NCBI GenBank assembly: GCA_030524455.1
Contig: JAUNGT010000001.1
Coordinates: forward strand, 248,001-312,000
Reading direction: 5' to 3'
Origin: Eubacteriales bacterium
GTDB taxonomy: Bacteria > Bacillota > Clostridia > Lachnospirales > Lachnospiraceae
Length of the DNA stretch: 64,000 nucleotides
Part shown: piece after piece, positions 7,378 through 15,643 of the stretch
Layout of the letters: every line of letters begins with the position of its first letter
Position numbering within the stretch: position 1 is the stretch's first letter
Notes under the pieces: generated by a model
Told to the model about the DNA's origin: nothing
What the model saw: only the letters and a program-made list of their open reading frames with translations
The model's database searches: none
Program-made: the position numbers and the translations under genes

Positions 7378-8304
7378 TTGAAAATCATCGTTTTCCTGTC
7401 CCTGGCGGTTGCCGTTTCGGCTGTTCTTGCTTCCCTTCTTTTTGCCCGGCGGATAAAAAGGCAAATGGCGGAAATTGCGGATGCGCTGACTGATATTAAA
7501 AACGGAAACGGGAACCGGCGCATTTTAGCTGCGGCAAACGAGCCGGCGGCCCCTCTTACCTATGCGATCAACGAGATTGTTGTGTCCTATGAAAGCAGGC
7601 TTTCGGCGATCCGGCAGACGGAAGAAACCAACCGGCAGCTCATGACAAGCCTGTCCCATGATGTCCGGACGCCCCTGACAACCCTGATCGGGTATCTTGA
7701 CGCCGCGCAGAAAGGAATTGTCACCGGGAAAGAACGGGAGGCTTATCTGGAAACAGCCCGCAAAAAGGCACATGACCTGAAGGAATACATCGATGTTTTA
7801 TTCGATTGGTTCAAGCTAAACTCCAACGAGTTTGACATGAAGCTCAGCACCGTGGAAGCTGCAGAGCTGACAAGAAATATTCTCATTGACTGGATCCCGG
7901 TCTTTGAAGAAAAGAACATCGACTACCGCATTGAGATTCCCGAACAGCCTTTCCCGGTAAGTCTGGATACGGACAGCTATATGCGGATCCTAAATAATCT
8001 GATTCAGAATGTGATCGCCCACAGCCATGCGGATAAAATAGAAATCTCCATGAAATGGCAGGGAAGCAAGGTGCGGATTTCCCTGGCGGATAACGGCGTG
8101 GGAATTGAGAAGGAGGATTTGAAGCATATTTTTGAGCGGCTCTATAAGTGCGATAAAGGACGGTCTGAGAAAGGCAGCGGTCTTGGCCTTTCCATTGCCC
8201 GGCAGCTGACGGAAAAGATGGGTGGAAGCATAACGGCGGAAAGCACGCCGGGGAAGGGGACGGAGTTCGTTTTGCTGTTTCCGGGCGGCTCCTTTTGCTC
8301 ATAG
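7378..8304 (+). CDS. sensor histidine kinase of the LanFEG/BcrAB-like module
   Basis: This membrane-bound kinase of 308 residues has one N-terminal membrane segment (residues 3-22) and almost no extracellular sensor domain, as in the short kinases tied to peptide-resistance ABC exporters. The H-box SLSHDVRTPLTTL puts the phospho-His at 94. The N-box (RILNNLIQNVIAHSHADKI), the G1 box DNGVGI and GSGLGLSIA are all present. The start is TTG 7378, 11 bases after a strong AAGGAGG. Its last residues (GGSFCS) and stop come from a dispersed repeat that begins near 8284, so the native C-terminus may have been replaced. It follows the truncated regulator after 18 bases. Confidence 0.9.
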   Translation: MKIIVFLSLAVAVSAVLASLLFARRIKRQMAEIADALTDIKNGNGNRRILAAANEPAAPLTYAINEIVVSYESRLSAIRQTEETNRQLMTSLSHDVRTPLTTLIGYLDAAQKGIVTGKEREAYLETARKKAHDLKEYIDVLFDWFKLNSNEFDMKLSTVEAAELTRNILIDWIPVFEEKNIDYRIEIPEQPFPVSLDTDSYMRILNNLIQNVIAHSHADKIEISMKWQGSKVRISLADNGVGIEKEDLKHIFERLYKCDKGRSEKGSGLGLSIARQLTEKMGGSITAESTPGKGTEFVLLFPGGSFCS

Positions 8305-8380
8305 AATGGCGCTCCCTCAGCCAAAAGCAGCAGGACAAAATTCGTGCAAGCACGATTTTGCCCTGTTGTTTTGGCTGGCT
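8284..8380 (+). repeat. family 1 dispersed repeat, half copy upstream of copy B
   Basis: This segment (GGCTCCTTTTGCTCATAGA through GGCTGGCT) is nearly identical to 8462-8555 in the next full copy. It contains the conserved GGCGCTCCCTCAGCC block and the AAAATTCGTGC...GCACGATTTT hairpin. It begins within the kinase gene and supplies its stop codon. Confidence 0.75.
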
Positions 8381-8404
8381 TTTTGCATTTCCCTTGAGAA
8401 GGTA

Positions 8405-8563
8405 ACGTTCAGCCCGCGCCATTCGCAAAATCGCGCTAACGCGCTTTCCGCCGCCTTCGGTGGCTCCTTTTGCTCATAGAATGGCGCTCCCTCAGCCAAA
8501 AGCAGCAGGACAAAATTCGTGCAAGCACGATTTTGCCCTGTTGTTTTTGGCTGGCTGAACTGT
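8405..8563 (+). repeat. family 1 dispersed repeat, full copy B (159 bp)
   Basis: The element runs from ACGTTCAGCC (8405) to GGCTGAACTGT (8563). It carries the shared CGCGCCATTCGC and GCGCTAACGCGCTTTCCGCC blocks and the GCTCCCTCAGCC core. The right arm is a long hairpin in which AGCCAAAAGCAGCAGG pairs with CCTGTTGTTTTTGGCT around the AAAATTCGTGC/GCACGATTTT stem. Together with the half copy upstream it forms a tandem partial duplication between the kinase and exporter genes. Confidence 0.8.
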
Positions 8564-8574
8564 GGCTCAAAATC

Positions 8575-8628
8575 GCAAGGTTTTCGCAAGGTTGCGGCAA
8601 GGTTTCTGCAAGGTTGGCATGGTAGAAT
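8575..8628 (+). promoter_or_regulatory. tandem 11-bp direct-repeat operator plus promoter of the exporter genes
   Basis: GCAAGGTT occurs four times, starting at 8575, 8586, 8597 and 8608, with an exact 11 bp period (one helical turn). A -10 box TAGAAT lies at 8623-8628, so the last two repeats cover the -35 position. Tandem direct repeats spaced by a helical turn over the -35 are the known target layout of OmpR/PhoB-type activators. This is the expected binding site of the regulator at 6760, whose DNA-binding domain is now truncated. Confidence 0.7.
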
Positions 8629-8654
8629 GTTCTTGTTTACAGGAGGTTTGGGAT

Positions 8655-9581
8655 ATGGACACAAATATCATCATTGAAACAAAGAATCTGACGAAGCAAT
8701 ACGGTTTGCAAAGGAGCGTGGCGGACTTAAATATCCATGTGAAGCGCGGGAGAATTTATGGTCTGCTGGGAAGAAACGGAGCCGGGAAAACCACTACCAT
8801 GAAAATGCTCCTTGGGCTGACGCAGCCAACCGCCGGCGAAGTCAGGCTATGGGGAAAACAGCTGCAGGGAAATGAGAAGAAACTGCTGCCCCGGATCGGC
8901 AGCTTAATTGAATCCCCGGGCTTTTATCCGAATTTGACCGCAACGGAAAATCTGCGCATTTTTGCCACCTTGCGCGGCGTGCCGAACAGAAACGCAATCA
9001 GGGACGCCCTGGATTTGGTCGGGCTTCCCTATAAGGACAAAAAGCTGTTTTCGCAGTATTCCCTTGGCATGAAACAGCGGCTGGCGATTGCCCTTGCCGC
9101 CATGCACGATCCGGAGCTTTTGATTTTGGATGAGCCGATCAACGGCCTTGACCCCATCGGAATTGCGGAGGTGCGCTCCTTTATCCGGGAGCTGTGCGAC
9201 ACAAGGGGAAAAACCATCTTGATTTCCAGTCACATTCTCTCAGAGATTTCCCTGCTGGCCGACGATATCGGAATCATTGACCATGGCGCGCTGCTGGAAG
9301 AGGAGAGTCTTGCAGAGCTGGAACAAAAAAGCAGTAAGCATATTCGTTTCACACTCTCAGACACCGCCCAGGCGGCCCGGATTTTGGAATGTGATTTCCG
9401 GGAAGACAATTTTTCCGTACAGGATGATCATAATTTGCGGCTCTATAATCTCGATTCGCCCGTGGGGAAAATCGTAACGGCTTTTGTGGAAAATGGCCTG
9501 GAGGTGTCGGAGGCGCATACCTGCGAAGAGAGTCTTGAGGATTACTTCAAGCGTGTGACGGGAGGCGAGGGAATTGCTTAA
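8655..9581 (+). CDS. ABC transporter ATP-binding protein (LanF/BcrA-like)
   Basis: This is the cytoplasmic ATPase of a two-permease exporter of the lantibiotic-immunity or bacitracin-resistance type. It has 308 residues with Walker A GRNGAGKTT, the family-typical degenerate signature YSLGMKQRL, Walker B LLILDEPINGLDP and an H-loop SSHILSE. The C-terminal extension (about 90 residues) is usual for BcrA/LanF. ATG 8655 has AGGAGG 8 bases upstream; the in-frame start at 8562 lies in the repeat and is rejected. The gene follows the four-repeat operator and overlaps the next gene by 8 bases. It likely exports or detoxifies an antimicrobial peptide, but that is inference from family and context. Confidence 0.9.
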   Translation: MDTNIIIETKNLTKQYGLQRSVADLNIHVKRGRIYGLLGRNGAGKTTTMKMLLGLTQPTAGEVRLWGKQLQGNEKKLLPRIGSLIESPGFYPNLTATENLRIFATLRGVPNRNAIRDALDLVGLPYKDKKLFSQYSLGMKQRLAIALAAMHDPELLILDEPINGLDPIGIAEVRSFIRELCDTRGKTILISSHILSEISLLADDIGIIDHGALLEEESLAELEQKSSKHIRFTLSDTAQAARILECDFREDNFSVQDDHNLRLYNLDSPVGKIVTAFVENGLEVSEAHTCEESLEDYFKRVTGGEGIA

Positions 9582-10335
9582 ACTGATTTCTTGTGAATTT
9601 CAAAAACTAAAACGGAAAAAATTCATACAGCTTACGATAGGCGCCGCGGTACTTTTCCCGATTCCCATTACAATTTTAATGGCAAGGGACAGTCAGACCT
9701 TTGACCAGCTATTTCGGGCATGTGTGATGTTTGGCGAATTTCTGTTTTTACCTTGCGTTTTGGGAGTGATTGCAGCGATGCTTTTTTTAATGGAGAGGGA
9801 TAATGATACATTAAAAAACCTTTTGGCAATTCCGGTTTCCAGAACAAAAATCGTGTTTGCAAAAATATGCGTTTTATTGGGATTGTCTATCCTTTATTCG
9901 GTTGCGGGCTTAGGCGCGTCTCTCATCGGAGGAATAATTGTAGGGCATGTAGGCGACATATTATTCCGTTTTGGAATTAGTATCTGTTTAGGGCTTTTCG
10001 TATTGGTTGCGACCCTGCCTGTTATTATGGTGATTTTGATTGGCAACAAAAGCTATATTTTTTCTATTATCCTTTCGTTTGCATATGCGGTGATCAGTTT
10101 TGCTGTTACCATGATGTTTGGTTCCAATCCGGAAGCGGTTAATACCGTTGCTTCGATTCTTCCCATTCCGCTTATTATGAAATGGTATTTGGGAACGATG
10201 CCCGTAGAAGCTGCCCTCTCGTACATTCTTCCATATACAGTTTCCTTACCATATATCAGTGGGATAATGATTTTGTATGGGAGTGTATTTTCAATCCTGT
10301 CAGTATCATTTTACAAAAGAAGCACAACAATGTGA
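9574..10335 (+). CDS. ABC-2 type permease, first subunit (LanE/BcrB-like)
   Basis: The 253-residue membrane protein begins LKLISCEFQKLKRKKFIQL, the classic cytoplasmic start of LanE/LanG permeases, followed by about six hydrophobic segments. The start is TTG 9574 inside the end of the ATPase gene, with GGGAGGCGAGG just upstream, which indicates tight coupling. Base composition is clearly more AT-rich than in the flanking core genes, pointing to horizontal acquisition of the module. Confidence 0.85.
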   Translation: MLKLISCEFQKLKRKKFIQLTIGAAVLFPIPITILMARDSQTFDQLFRACVMFGEFLFLPCVLGVIAAMLFLMERDNDTLKNLLAIPVSRTKIVFAKICVLLGLSILYSVAGLGASLIGGIIVGHVGDILFRFGISICLGLFVLVATLPVIMVILIGNKSYIFSIILSFAYAVISFAVTMMFGSNPEAVNTVASILPIPLIMKWYLGTMPVEAALSYILPYTVSLPYISGIMILYGSVFSILSVSFYKRSTTM

Positions 10336-10346
10336 GGAGTGTTATG

Positions 10347-11324
10347 ATGACGAATATTGTGATCAGCGAATTTGAAAAAATAAAACGGTATAATATTTTA
10401 TGGTTTGGGATTGCTGCAGTCTTTTTTGTGTCTGCCTTAGCGGTAGTTCAAAGTTCTCCGGAAGGGGGAACAATCACTTATAAAGCCTTTTCCGAGAATA
10501 TTATCTGGAACAATTTCAGTTTGGGGTTTCCCTTTATCATCACGCTTACTGGTGGATATATTATCAATCGGGAATATACGGATGATACTTTGAAATCGAT
10601 AATGACAATTCCAGTCTCTTTCCAGAAGCTTTTGTTTGGCAAATTGATAGTTACCGGAGTATTGACTATAGTGTTTGGTATCTTTAGCTTTGTTTGCACA
10701 GTGACAAGCAGTCTTTTTCTTCTTCGCTGCACAGATATGAACAGTGCGGGTATCGGATATTCTCTGCTTCAGATCTGCGCTGTGGCTTTCTTCAATTTTA
10801 TAGCGGTTGCCCCTTTGATTGTTGGTTTCAGCAGGAAGCGGGATTATTTTTTTGCAGGAGTCGGACTTGCTTTTTTCTACGGATTTTGCGGTATCTTCGT
10901 TGCAGGACGCAATTTAACGGATTTTTATCCTATTACGGCAGGTCTTGGAATTATCGGTTATTCGGGACAAGGTACAGAGGTTTCTCATCCGTTTATGGGC
11001 GGTATTGTTTTAAGCCTGATGGTTTTACTGACAGTGGTATTAATTGCAACCTGTCCAAACTATGAAAAAGTTATGGCAGTGACTGCAAACAAAAACCGCG
11101 ACCGTCGAAAAGACGGGCCGGCCCCGTCGTTTTTTTCGACAGAGCCGGCTCAAAAAGAGTGTGAAGAATTGGGGGTTTTCTTAGGTTCCCAGAAGGCCGG
11201 CGGCGCGCAGGCTGGCCAAAAGAGCGTTGAACTGCGTCACGACATCGGCCGTACTGGTCGCGTCCGCCACCGGCGCGGCCGGTGTGACGGTGCCGGCGGC
11301 ACCGGCAGGGATGGTAAAGTCTAA
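10347..11324 (+). CDS. ABC-2 type permease, second subunit (LanG-like), with a run-on C-terminus
   Basis: The first 240 or so residues ([20 protein letters not shown] onward, six hydrophobic segments) match a second LanFEG-type permease. AGGAG lies 7 bases before ATG 10347; ATG 10344 is an alternative. After [12 protein letters not shown] the reading frame passes through a terminator-like palindrome (11104-11140) and 144 bases antisense into the collagen-like gene. This gives a charged, low-complexity tail of about 80 residues that does not look like a permease. The native stop has probably been lost by point change or frameshift: a TGA sits in another frame at the GGCAGTGAC sequence near 11068. 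The true functional protein likely ends near 11,090. Confidence 0.75.
   Translation: MTNIVISEFEKIKRYNILWFGIAAVFFVSALAVVQSSPEGGTITYKAFSENIIWNNFSLGFPFIITLTGGYIINREYTDDTLKSIMTIPVSFQKLLFGKLIVTGVLTIVFGIFSFVCTVTSSLFLLRCTDMNSAGIGYSLLQICAVAFFNFIAVAPLIVGFSRKRDYFFAGVGLAFFYGFCGIFVAGRNLTDFYPITAGLGIIGYSGQGTEVSHPFMGGIVLSLMVLLTVVLIATCPNYEKVMAVTANKNRDRRKDGPAPSFFSTEPAQKECEELGVFLGSQKAGGAQAGQKSVELRHDIGRTGRVRHRRGRCDGAGGTGRDGKV
11104..11140. terminator. bidirectional terminator between permease and collagen-like gene
   Basis: GTCGAAAA and GACGGG on the left pair with CCCGTC and TTTTCGAC on the right around a CCGGC loop. There is a T-run on the plus side (11130-11137) and a shorter one for the minus side. It would stop both convergent transcripts. 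The permease reading frame passes straight through it. Confidence 0.65.
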
Positions 11325-12257
11325 AATGGCGGCCTGCGCCGTGCCGGAGTTGGTGACGGTAGCGGTGGAACCGGGCGTGCCGGTGGTGACGGTACCTACG
11401 GTGACGGTGGCTGCTGTTCCGGCGGCGCCTGCCGGTCCTGCCGGTCCCGCGGGGCCTTCAGGTCCCTGAGGGCCTACGGCACCTGCCGCACCTGCCGCGC
11501 CCGCTGCGCCGGCAGGAATGGTGAAGTCAAATACGGCGGCCTGCGCCGTGCCGGAGTTGGTGACGGTTGCGGTTGTGCCGGGAGCGCCAGTGGTGACAGA
11601 ACCCACCGCGACGGTGGCCGCTGCTCCTGCCGCACCTGCGGGCCCTGCGGGACCCTGGGGGCCGGCCGCACCTGCTGCGCCCGCCGCACCGGCCGGCCCG
11701 GTGGCACCTGTGGCCCCGGTGGGCCCTGTCGGTCCTGCCGGGCCGGCAATCCCCTGCAGTCCCTGAGGCCCCGCTGCGCCCGCCGCACCGGCCGGCCCGG
11801 TGGCACCTGTGGCCCCGGTGGGCCCTGTCGGTCCTGCCGGGCCGGCAATCCCCTGCAGTCCCTGAGGCCCTGCCGGGCCCGCCGCACCGGCCGGCCCGGT
11901 GGCACCTGTGGCCCCGGTGGGACCCGTCGGCCCTGCCGGGCCGGGTACGCCTTGAATGCCCTGCGGGCCGGTTGCTCCGGTTGCGCCCTGAATGCCCTGG
12001 GGACCGGTGTCTCCGATCGGGCCCTGGGGGCCATAGGGCCCCTGTTCCCCTGCGGGGCCGGGACAGCCCATCGGGCCGGTTGGCCCCTGAGGCCCTGCCG
12101 GTCCCTGGCATCCCTGCGGTCCCATCGGACCTCTCGGGCCGGGACAGCCACGGGGCCCCATCGGGCCGGTGGGGCCGGGCTGGGAGCTGCAGCCTCCGCT
12201 ACCGCAGCCGCAGCCGTTACTGCAGCCACAGCTGCAGTCTCTTGAGTTGTTGAACAT
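11181..12257 (-). CDS. collagen-like (Gly-X-Y) repeat protein, exosporium-type
   Basis: The 358-residue protein opens with a short Cys/Gly-rich head ([20 protein letters not shown]). A long Gly-X-Y region rich in GPTG, GATG and GPAG follows, expected to form a collagen-like triple helix. Two copies of a beta-rich module ([20 protein letters not shown], then DFTIPAGA) come next, and a C-terminal piece ends [19 protein letters not shown]. The layout resembles BclA-like exosporium filaments and phage fibre-like tails found in spore-forming Firmicutes. AGGAGGAAGCT precedes the ATG at 12257. At DNA level the helix region contains three copies of a 99 bp unit. A sporulation-type -10 (CATATTTTA) lies about 130 bp upstream on the minus strand. 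A spore-surface role is inferred. Confidence 0.85.
   Translation of the reverse strand: MFNNSRDCSCGCSNGCGCGSGGCSSQPGPTGPMGPRGCPGPRGPMGPQGCQGPAGPQGPTGPMGCPGPAGEQGPYGPQGPIGDTGPQGIQGATGATGPQGIQGVPGPAGPTGPTGATGATGPAGAAGPAGPQGLQGIAGPAGPTGPTGATGATGPAGAAGAAGPQGLQGIAGPAGPTGPTGATGATGPAGAAGAAGAAGPQGPAGPAGAAGAAATVAVGSVTTGAPGTTATVTNSGTAQAAVFDFTIPAGAAGAAGAAGAVGPQGPEGPAGPAGPAGAAGTAATVTVGTVTTGTPGSTATVTNSGTAQAAILDFTIPAGAAGTVTPAAPVADATSTADVVTQFNALLASLRAAGLLGT
11686..11950. repeat. 99 bp tandem repeats inside the collagen-like gene
   Basis: The phrase GCACCGGCCGGCCCGG starts at 11686, 11785 and 11884, exactly 99 bp apart, equal to 11 Gly-X-Y triplets. The first two units are nearly identical and the third diverges after about 60 bases. 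Such arrays expand and contract by recombination or slippage and are an expected site of length variation between strains. Confidence 0.85.
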
Positions 12258-12466
12258 AGCTTCCTCCTATCTGTGCCGGTTTGGCGGCCCGTCGGGCCGA
12301 CCGCCGCCTGACACGGGCGGCACAGGCTGCGCTGCCTGCCGCGGTCCCGGGGGAGGAAGAGACCGTGCAGGAGAGCCTCCTATGCTGATAAAATATGCGG
12401 TTACCGGCAAAACTCTACAGATCCCCTGGAAACGTAACAACAAGACACCAACTTTCCGGCAGACTC

Positions 12467-12494
12467 TTGACTTTGCATTCCTTTCGTGTAAAAT
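12467..12494 (+). promoter_or_regulatory. promoter of the lipid kinase operon
   Basis: TTGACT (12467-12472) and TAAAAT (12489-12494), 16 bp apart, lie 70 bp before the kinase start. The rest of the 12258-12563 gap is GC-rich leader of the collagen-like gene on the other strand, with several short inverted repeats and a CATATTTTA box near 12,390-12,400 (minus strand). Confidence 0.6.
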
Positions 12495-12563
12495 ACAGAC
12501 TTAGTGAGGTTGGGCCGCCGGGAAGGCTGCGGCGGGAGACAGCGTACAGGATAAGGAAATACG

Positions 12564-13532
12564 ATGTATTGTGAATGTGGGTTTGCGGACGGTAGACTTC
12601 CGCTGTTTTTCATCATTAATCCGGCGTCCCATTCCGGCAGAGGGATGCTTTTGTGGCGGCAGGCAGAACGCATACTGAAGCGGGAGGGCGTGCCCTATGA
12701 GGCGCATTTTTCGGAAAAGCCCGGAGAGCTTTTGCAGATTGCGCAGAACCTGACGGAGGTTCCCGACGGCGAGGAGCGGTTTTTGATCGCGCTGGGCGGG
12801 GACGGGACGGTGAATGAGCTGCTCCAGGGCTTTCGCAGCTTTGAGCGGGTGCGGCTGGGCTATATTCCCACCGGCTCCAGCAACGACCTGGCCCGGGACA
12901 TGGGCATCGGGAAGGACTTGGAGCGAACGCTCATGAGACTCCTTAAGGGCGGCGCAGAGGAGCGGCTGGATGTGGGGTGCCTGAGCTGGACGCAGGACGG
13001 CAGGGAGAGAAAGCGCAGTTTTCTGGTGAGCTGCGGAATCGGCTATGACGCGGCAGTGTGTCAGGAGGCGCTTTGCTCCCGGATGAAAAATACCTTAAAC
13101 CGTCTGGGACTTGGGAAATTCACCTATCTGGGGATTGGCTTAAAGCAGATTGCCGGGATCCGTTATGCCAGGACAGCCATCCGGCTGGACGGGGAGCGGA
13201 CGGTGCACTGCAGAGGACTGTTGTTTGCGGCTGTCATGCTGCACCGGTTCGAGGGAGGAGGCTTTTGCTTCTGTCCCCAGGCGGACGCACAGGACGGGCT
13301 GCTGGATCTTTGTGTGGTGGACCGGGTTCCAAGATGGAAATTTCCGCTCATCATCCCCTTTGCGCTGCGGGGCAGGCATTACCGCTTTTCCGGAGTGGAG
13401 CATTACCGGGCGGGCCGGGTGGAGATAAAGACCTCGGAGCCGCTCTGGGTACAGACCGACGGGGAGATTCCGGGGAAGCTTGACCGGATCCGGATCTCGG
13501 TGGAAAAACAGAAGCTGCGTTTTGTTTACTGA
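12564..13532 (+). CDS. diacylglycerol kinase family lipid kinase (YegS/DagK type)
   Basis: This cytosolic or peripheral enzyme should phosphorylate diacylglycerol or a related lipid, recycling it into phospholipid synthesis. The 322-residue protein has the catalytic-domain phrases FFIINPASHSGRG and ALGGDGTVNE (GGDGT at 78-82), followed by GYIPTGSSNDLARDM, all diagnostic of the family. The C-terminal half is the usual beta-sandwich region. The start at 12564 has only a weak AAGGAAA site. A PAP2-type phosphatase follows after 16 bases, a sensible pairing for lipid phosphate turnover. Confidence 0.88.
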   Translation: MYCECGFADGRLPLFFIINPASHSGRGMLLWRQAERILKREGVPYEAHFSEKPGELLQIAQNLTEVPDGEERFLIALGGDGTVNELLQGFRSFERVRLGYIPTGSSNDLARDMGIGKDLERTLMRLLKGGAEERLDVGCLSWTQDGRERKRSFLVSCGIGYDAAVCQEALCSRMKNTLNRLGLGKFTYLGIGLKQIAGIRYARTAIRLDGERTVHCRGLLFAAVMLHRFEGGGFCFCPQADAQDGLLDLCVVDRVPRWKFPLIIPFALRGRHYRFSGVEHYRAGRVEIKTSEPLWVQTDGEIPGKLDRIRISVEKQKLRFVY

Positions 13533-13548
13533 CAGGAGTTGACAGATT

Positions 13549-14226
13549 ATGAAAAGCTTTTATGAAAAATACAGGCATGGCGTTCCGATGGTGATCTTTA
13601 TGGCGGTCTATCTGCTCTGGTTTTGCCTGCTGGAGCAAAGGACCAATGTGAACTATATGGTCGTCCATATGAATATTGACGATTATATTCCGTTCTGCGA
13701 GCTGTTCGTGGTGCCCTATCTGCTGTGGTTTGTCTATGTGCCGGCAGTGGTTGTGTATCTTTTTTTCAAGGATAAGGACGGCTATTGGAACAGTGTGGTG
13801 TTTCTCTGCACGGGGATGCTGATTTTCCTGATTATTTCCACCTTCATCCCCAATATTCAGCATCTGCGGCTGCGCGTGATGCCGAGGGATAACGTATTCA
13901 CCCGGCTGGTGTGGATGCTCTGGCGGACGGATACGCCCACGAACCTGTTCCCCAGCATCCATGTGTACAATTCGCTGGGCGCACATTTTGCGGTGCTGGC
14001 AAATGAGCGGCTTTCCGGTAAAAAATGGATTCGCCGCAGCTCCCTGTGTTTGTGCGTTTCCATTATATTGTCCACCATGTTTATCAAGCAGCATTCCATG
14101 TTCGACGTGCTTACGGCATTGATTATGGGAACCGTGATGTATGCGGTTGTCTATTCTTACAATGTGGTATCCGTGTACCGTTATCAGGCGGCGAAGCGTT
14201 CCCGCAAGCGGGCAGGGATCGGATGA
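13549..14226 (+). CDS. PAP2 family phosphatase
   Basis: This is an integral membrane phosphatase, likely acting on a phosphatidic acid-type or undecaprenyl pyrophosphate substrate. The 225 residues contain about six hydrophobic segments. Catalytic motif 2 is PSIHVYNS (SxxH) and motif 3 is the STMFIKQHSMFDV segment with the nucleophilic His and a following Asp. Motif 1 is poorly conserved, as in many Lachnospiraceae members. AGGAG precedes the ATG. It is transcribed with the lipid kinase. Confidence 0.82.
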   Translation: MKSFYEKYRHGVPMVIFMAVYLLWFCLLEQRTNVNYMVVHMNIDDYIPFCELFVVPYLLWFVYVPAVVVYLFFKDKDGYWNSVVFLCTGMLIFLIISTFIPNIQHLRLRVMPRDNVFTRLVWMLWRTDTPTNLFPSIHVYNSLGAHFAVLANERLSGKKWIRRSSLCLCVSIILSTMFIKQHSMFDVLTALIMGTVMYAVVYSYNVVSVYRYQAAKRSRKRAGIG

Positions 14227-14307
14227 GTTACTGTTGAAAGCCGTCAAAATTTTATGATCCGGCAGGGCTGACGGTCAGAGATCCCCGGAGGGGAGACAGG
14301 AGGAGTT

Positions 14308-15543
14308 ATGTATTCATTGGATGAGGTAAGAAAGACGGATCCCCAGATCGCGGACGCGATTCTGGCGGAGGAGCGGCGGCAGAACAGCCATATTGAGCTG
14401 ATCGCCTCTGAAAACTGGGTCAGCAAGGCGGTGATGGCCGCCATGGGAAGCATTCTGACCAACAAGTACGCGGAAGGCTATCCCGGCAAGCGCTACTACG
14501 GCGGCTGCGAGTGTGTGGACGAGGTGGAGAACCTGGCAATCGAGCGCGCAAGGCAGCTGTTTGACTGCGAATATGCCAATGTGCAGCCCCATTCCGGCGC
14601 GCAGGCAAACATGGCGGTACAGTTTGCGGTCCTGCAGCCCGGCGACACGATCATGGGGATGAATCTGGATCACGGCGGGCATCTGACGCATGGAAGTCCG
14701 GTGAATCTGTCCGGCAAATACTTCCATGTGGTGCCCTACGGCGTGGATGAAAACGGTTTTCTGGATTATGAGGCCATGCGGAAAACGGCGCGGGAGTGCC
14801 GGCCGAAGATGATCATTGCGGGGGCCTCCGCTTACGCAAGGACCATTGACTGGGCGCAGTTTCGGGAGGCTGCGGACGAGGTGGGCGCCTGCCTGATGGT
14901 GGATATGGCGCATATCGCGGGCCTGGTGGCGGCAGGCATCCATCCCAGCCCGATCCCTTACGCGGACGTGGTGACGACCACCACCCATAAGACGCTGCGC
15001 GGGCCCAGAGGCGGTCTGATCCTCGCAAACGGGGAGGCGGCAAAAAAATATAATTTCAACAAGGCAATTTTCCCCGGCACACAGGGCGGGCCGCTGATGC
15101 ATGTGATCGCGGGCAAGGCAGTGTGCTTTAAGGAGGCGCTTGGCGAGGACTTTAAGGCGTATCAGCACCGCATCGTGGACAATGCCCAGGCGCTGGCAAA
15201 GGGGCTGACAGACCGCGGGATCCGGATTGTTTCCGGAGGCACGGACAATCATCTGATGCTGGTGGATCTGACCAATTTCGGACTGACCGGCAAGGCGGTG
15301 GAAAAGCTTCTGGACGAGGCCAATATTACGGCGAATAAAAACACGATCCCCAACGATCCCCAGTCGCCCTTTGTGACCAGCGGTATCCGTCTGGGCACTC
15401 CGGCAGTGACCACCAGGGGCCTGAATACGGAGGATATGGACCGGGTGGCGGAGGCTGTCGCCGCTGTGATCCGGGAAGGAGAGGGCGGACTCGGACATGC
15501 CCGCAGCATCGTAAAGGAGCTCACGGAGCGCTATCCGCTGTAA
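14308..15543 (+). CDS. glyA: serine hydroxymethyltransferase
   Basis: This enzyme interconverts serine and glycine with tetrahydrofolate, using pyridoxal phosphate, and is the main source of one-carbon units in the cytosol. The 411-residue protein matches the family end to end: [25 protein letters not shown], and the PLP-lysine motif [14 protein letters not shown] with Lys228. AGGAGGAG precedes ATG 14308. It lies alone between the PAP2 gene and the aspartate-family operon. The upstream 81 bp shows no clear riboswitch. Confidence 0.97.
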   Translation: MYSLDEVRKTDPQIADAILAEERRQNSHIELIASENWVSKAVMAAMGSILTNKYAEGYPGKRYYGGCECVDEVENLAIERARQLFDCEYANVQPHSGAQANMAVQFAVLQPGDTIMGMNLDHGGHLTHGSPVNLSGKYFHVVPYGVDENGFLDYEAMRKTARECRPKMIIAGASAYARTIDWAQFREAADEVGACLMVDMAHIAGLVAAGIHPSPIPYADVVTTTTHKTLRGPRGGLILANGEAAKKYNFNKAIFPGTQGGPLMHVIAGKAVCFKEALGEDFKAYQHRIVDNAQALAKGLTDRGIRIVSGGTDNHLMLVDLTNFGLTGKAVEKLLDEANITANKNTIPNDPQSPFVTSGIRLGTPAVTTRGLNTEDMDRVAEAVAAVIREGEGGLGHARSIVKELTERYPL

Positions 15544-15560
15544 AAAACTGAATCTTTTTC

Positions 15561-15589
15561 TTGCGTAATTTGGTAGGCTGTGCTAGAAT
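15561..15589 (+). promoter_or_regulatory. promoter of the ACT-hom-ask operon
   Basis: TTGCGT (15561-15566) and TAGAAT (15584-15589) are 17 bp apart. A small leader hairpin, GCGCACA/TGTGTGC, follows at about 15601. Confidence 0.6.
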
Positions 15590-15643
15590 ATCTCCCGATG
15601 GCGCACAAGTGTGTGCGTCAAAAGAACAAAAGGGGATAAAAAA

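Noticed and set aside
11686..11950. Regular repeats considered as a CRISPR array
   Set aside because: The units are 99 bp, contiguous and in frame within a Gly-X-Y protein, with no spacers or cas genes.
14227..14307. Riboswitch (THF or glycine type) in front of glyA
   Set aside because: Only 81 bases, and none of the conserved motifs of those classes are visible.
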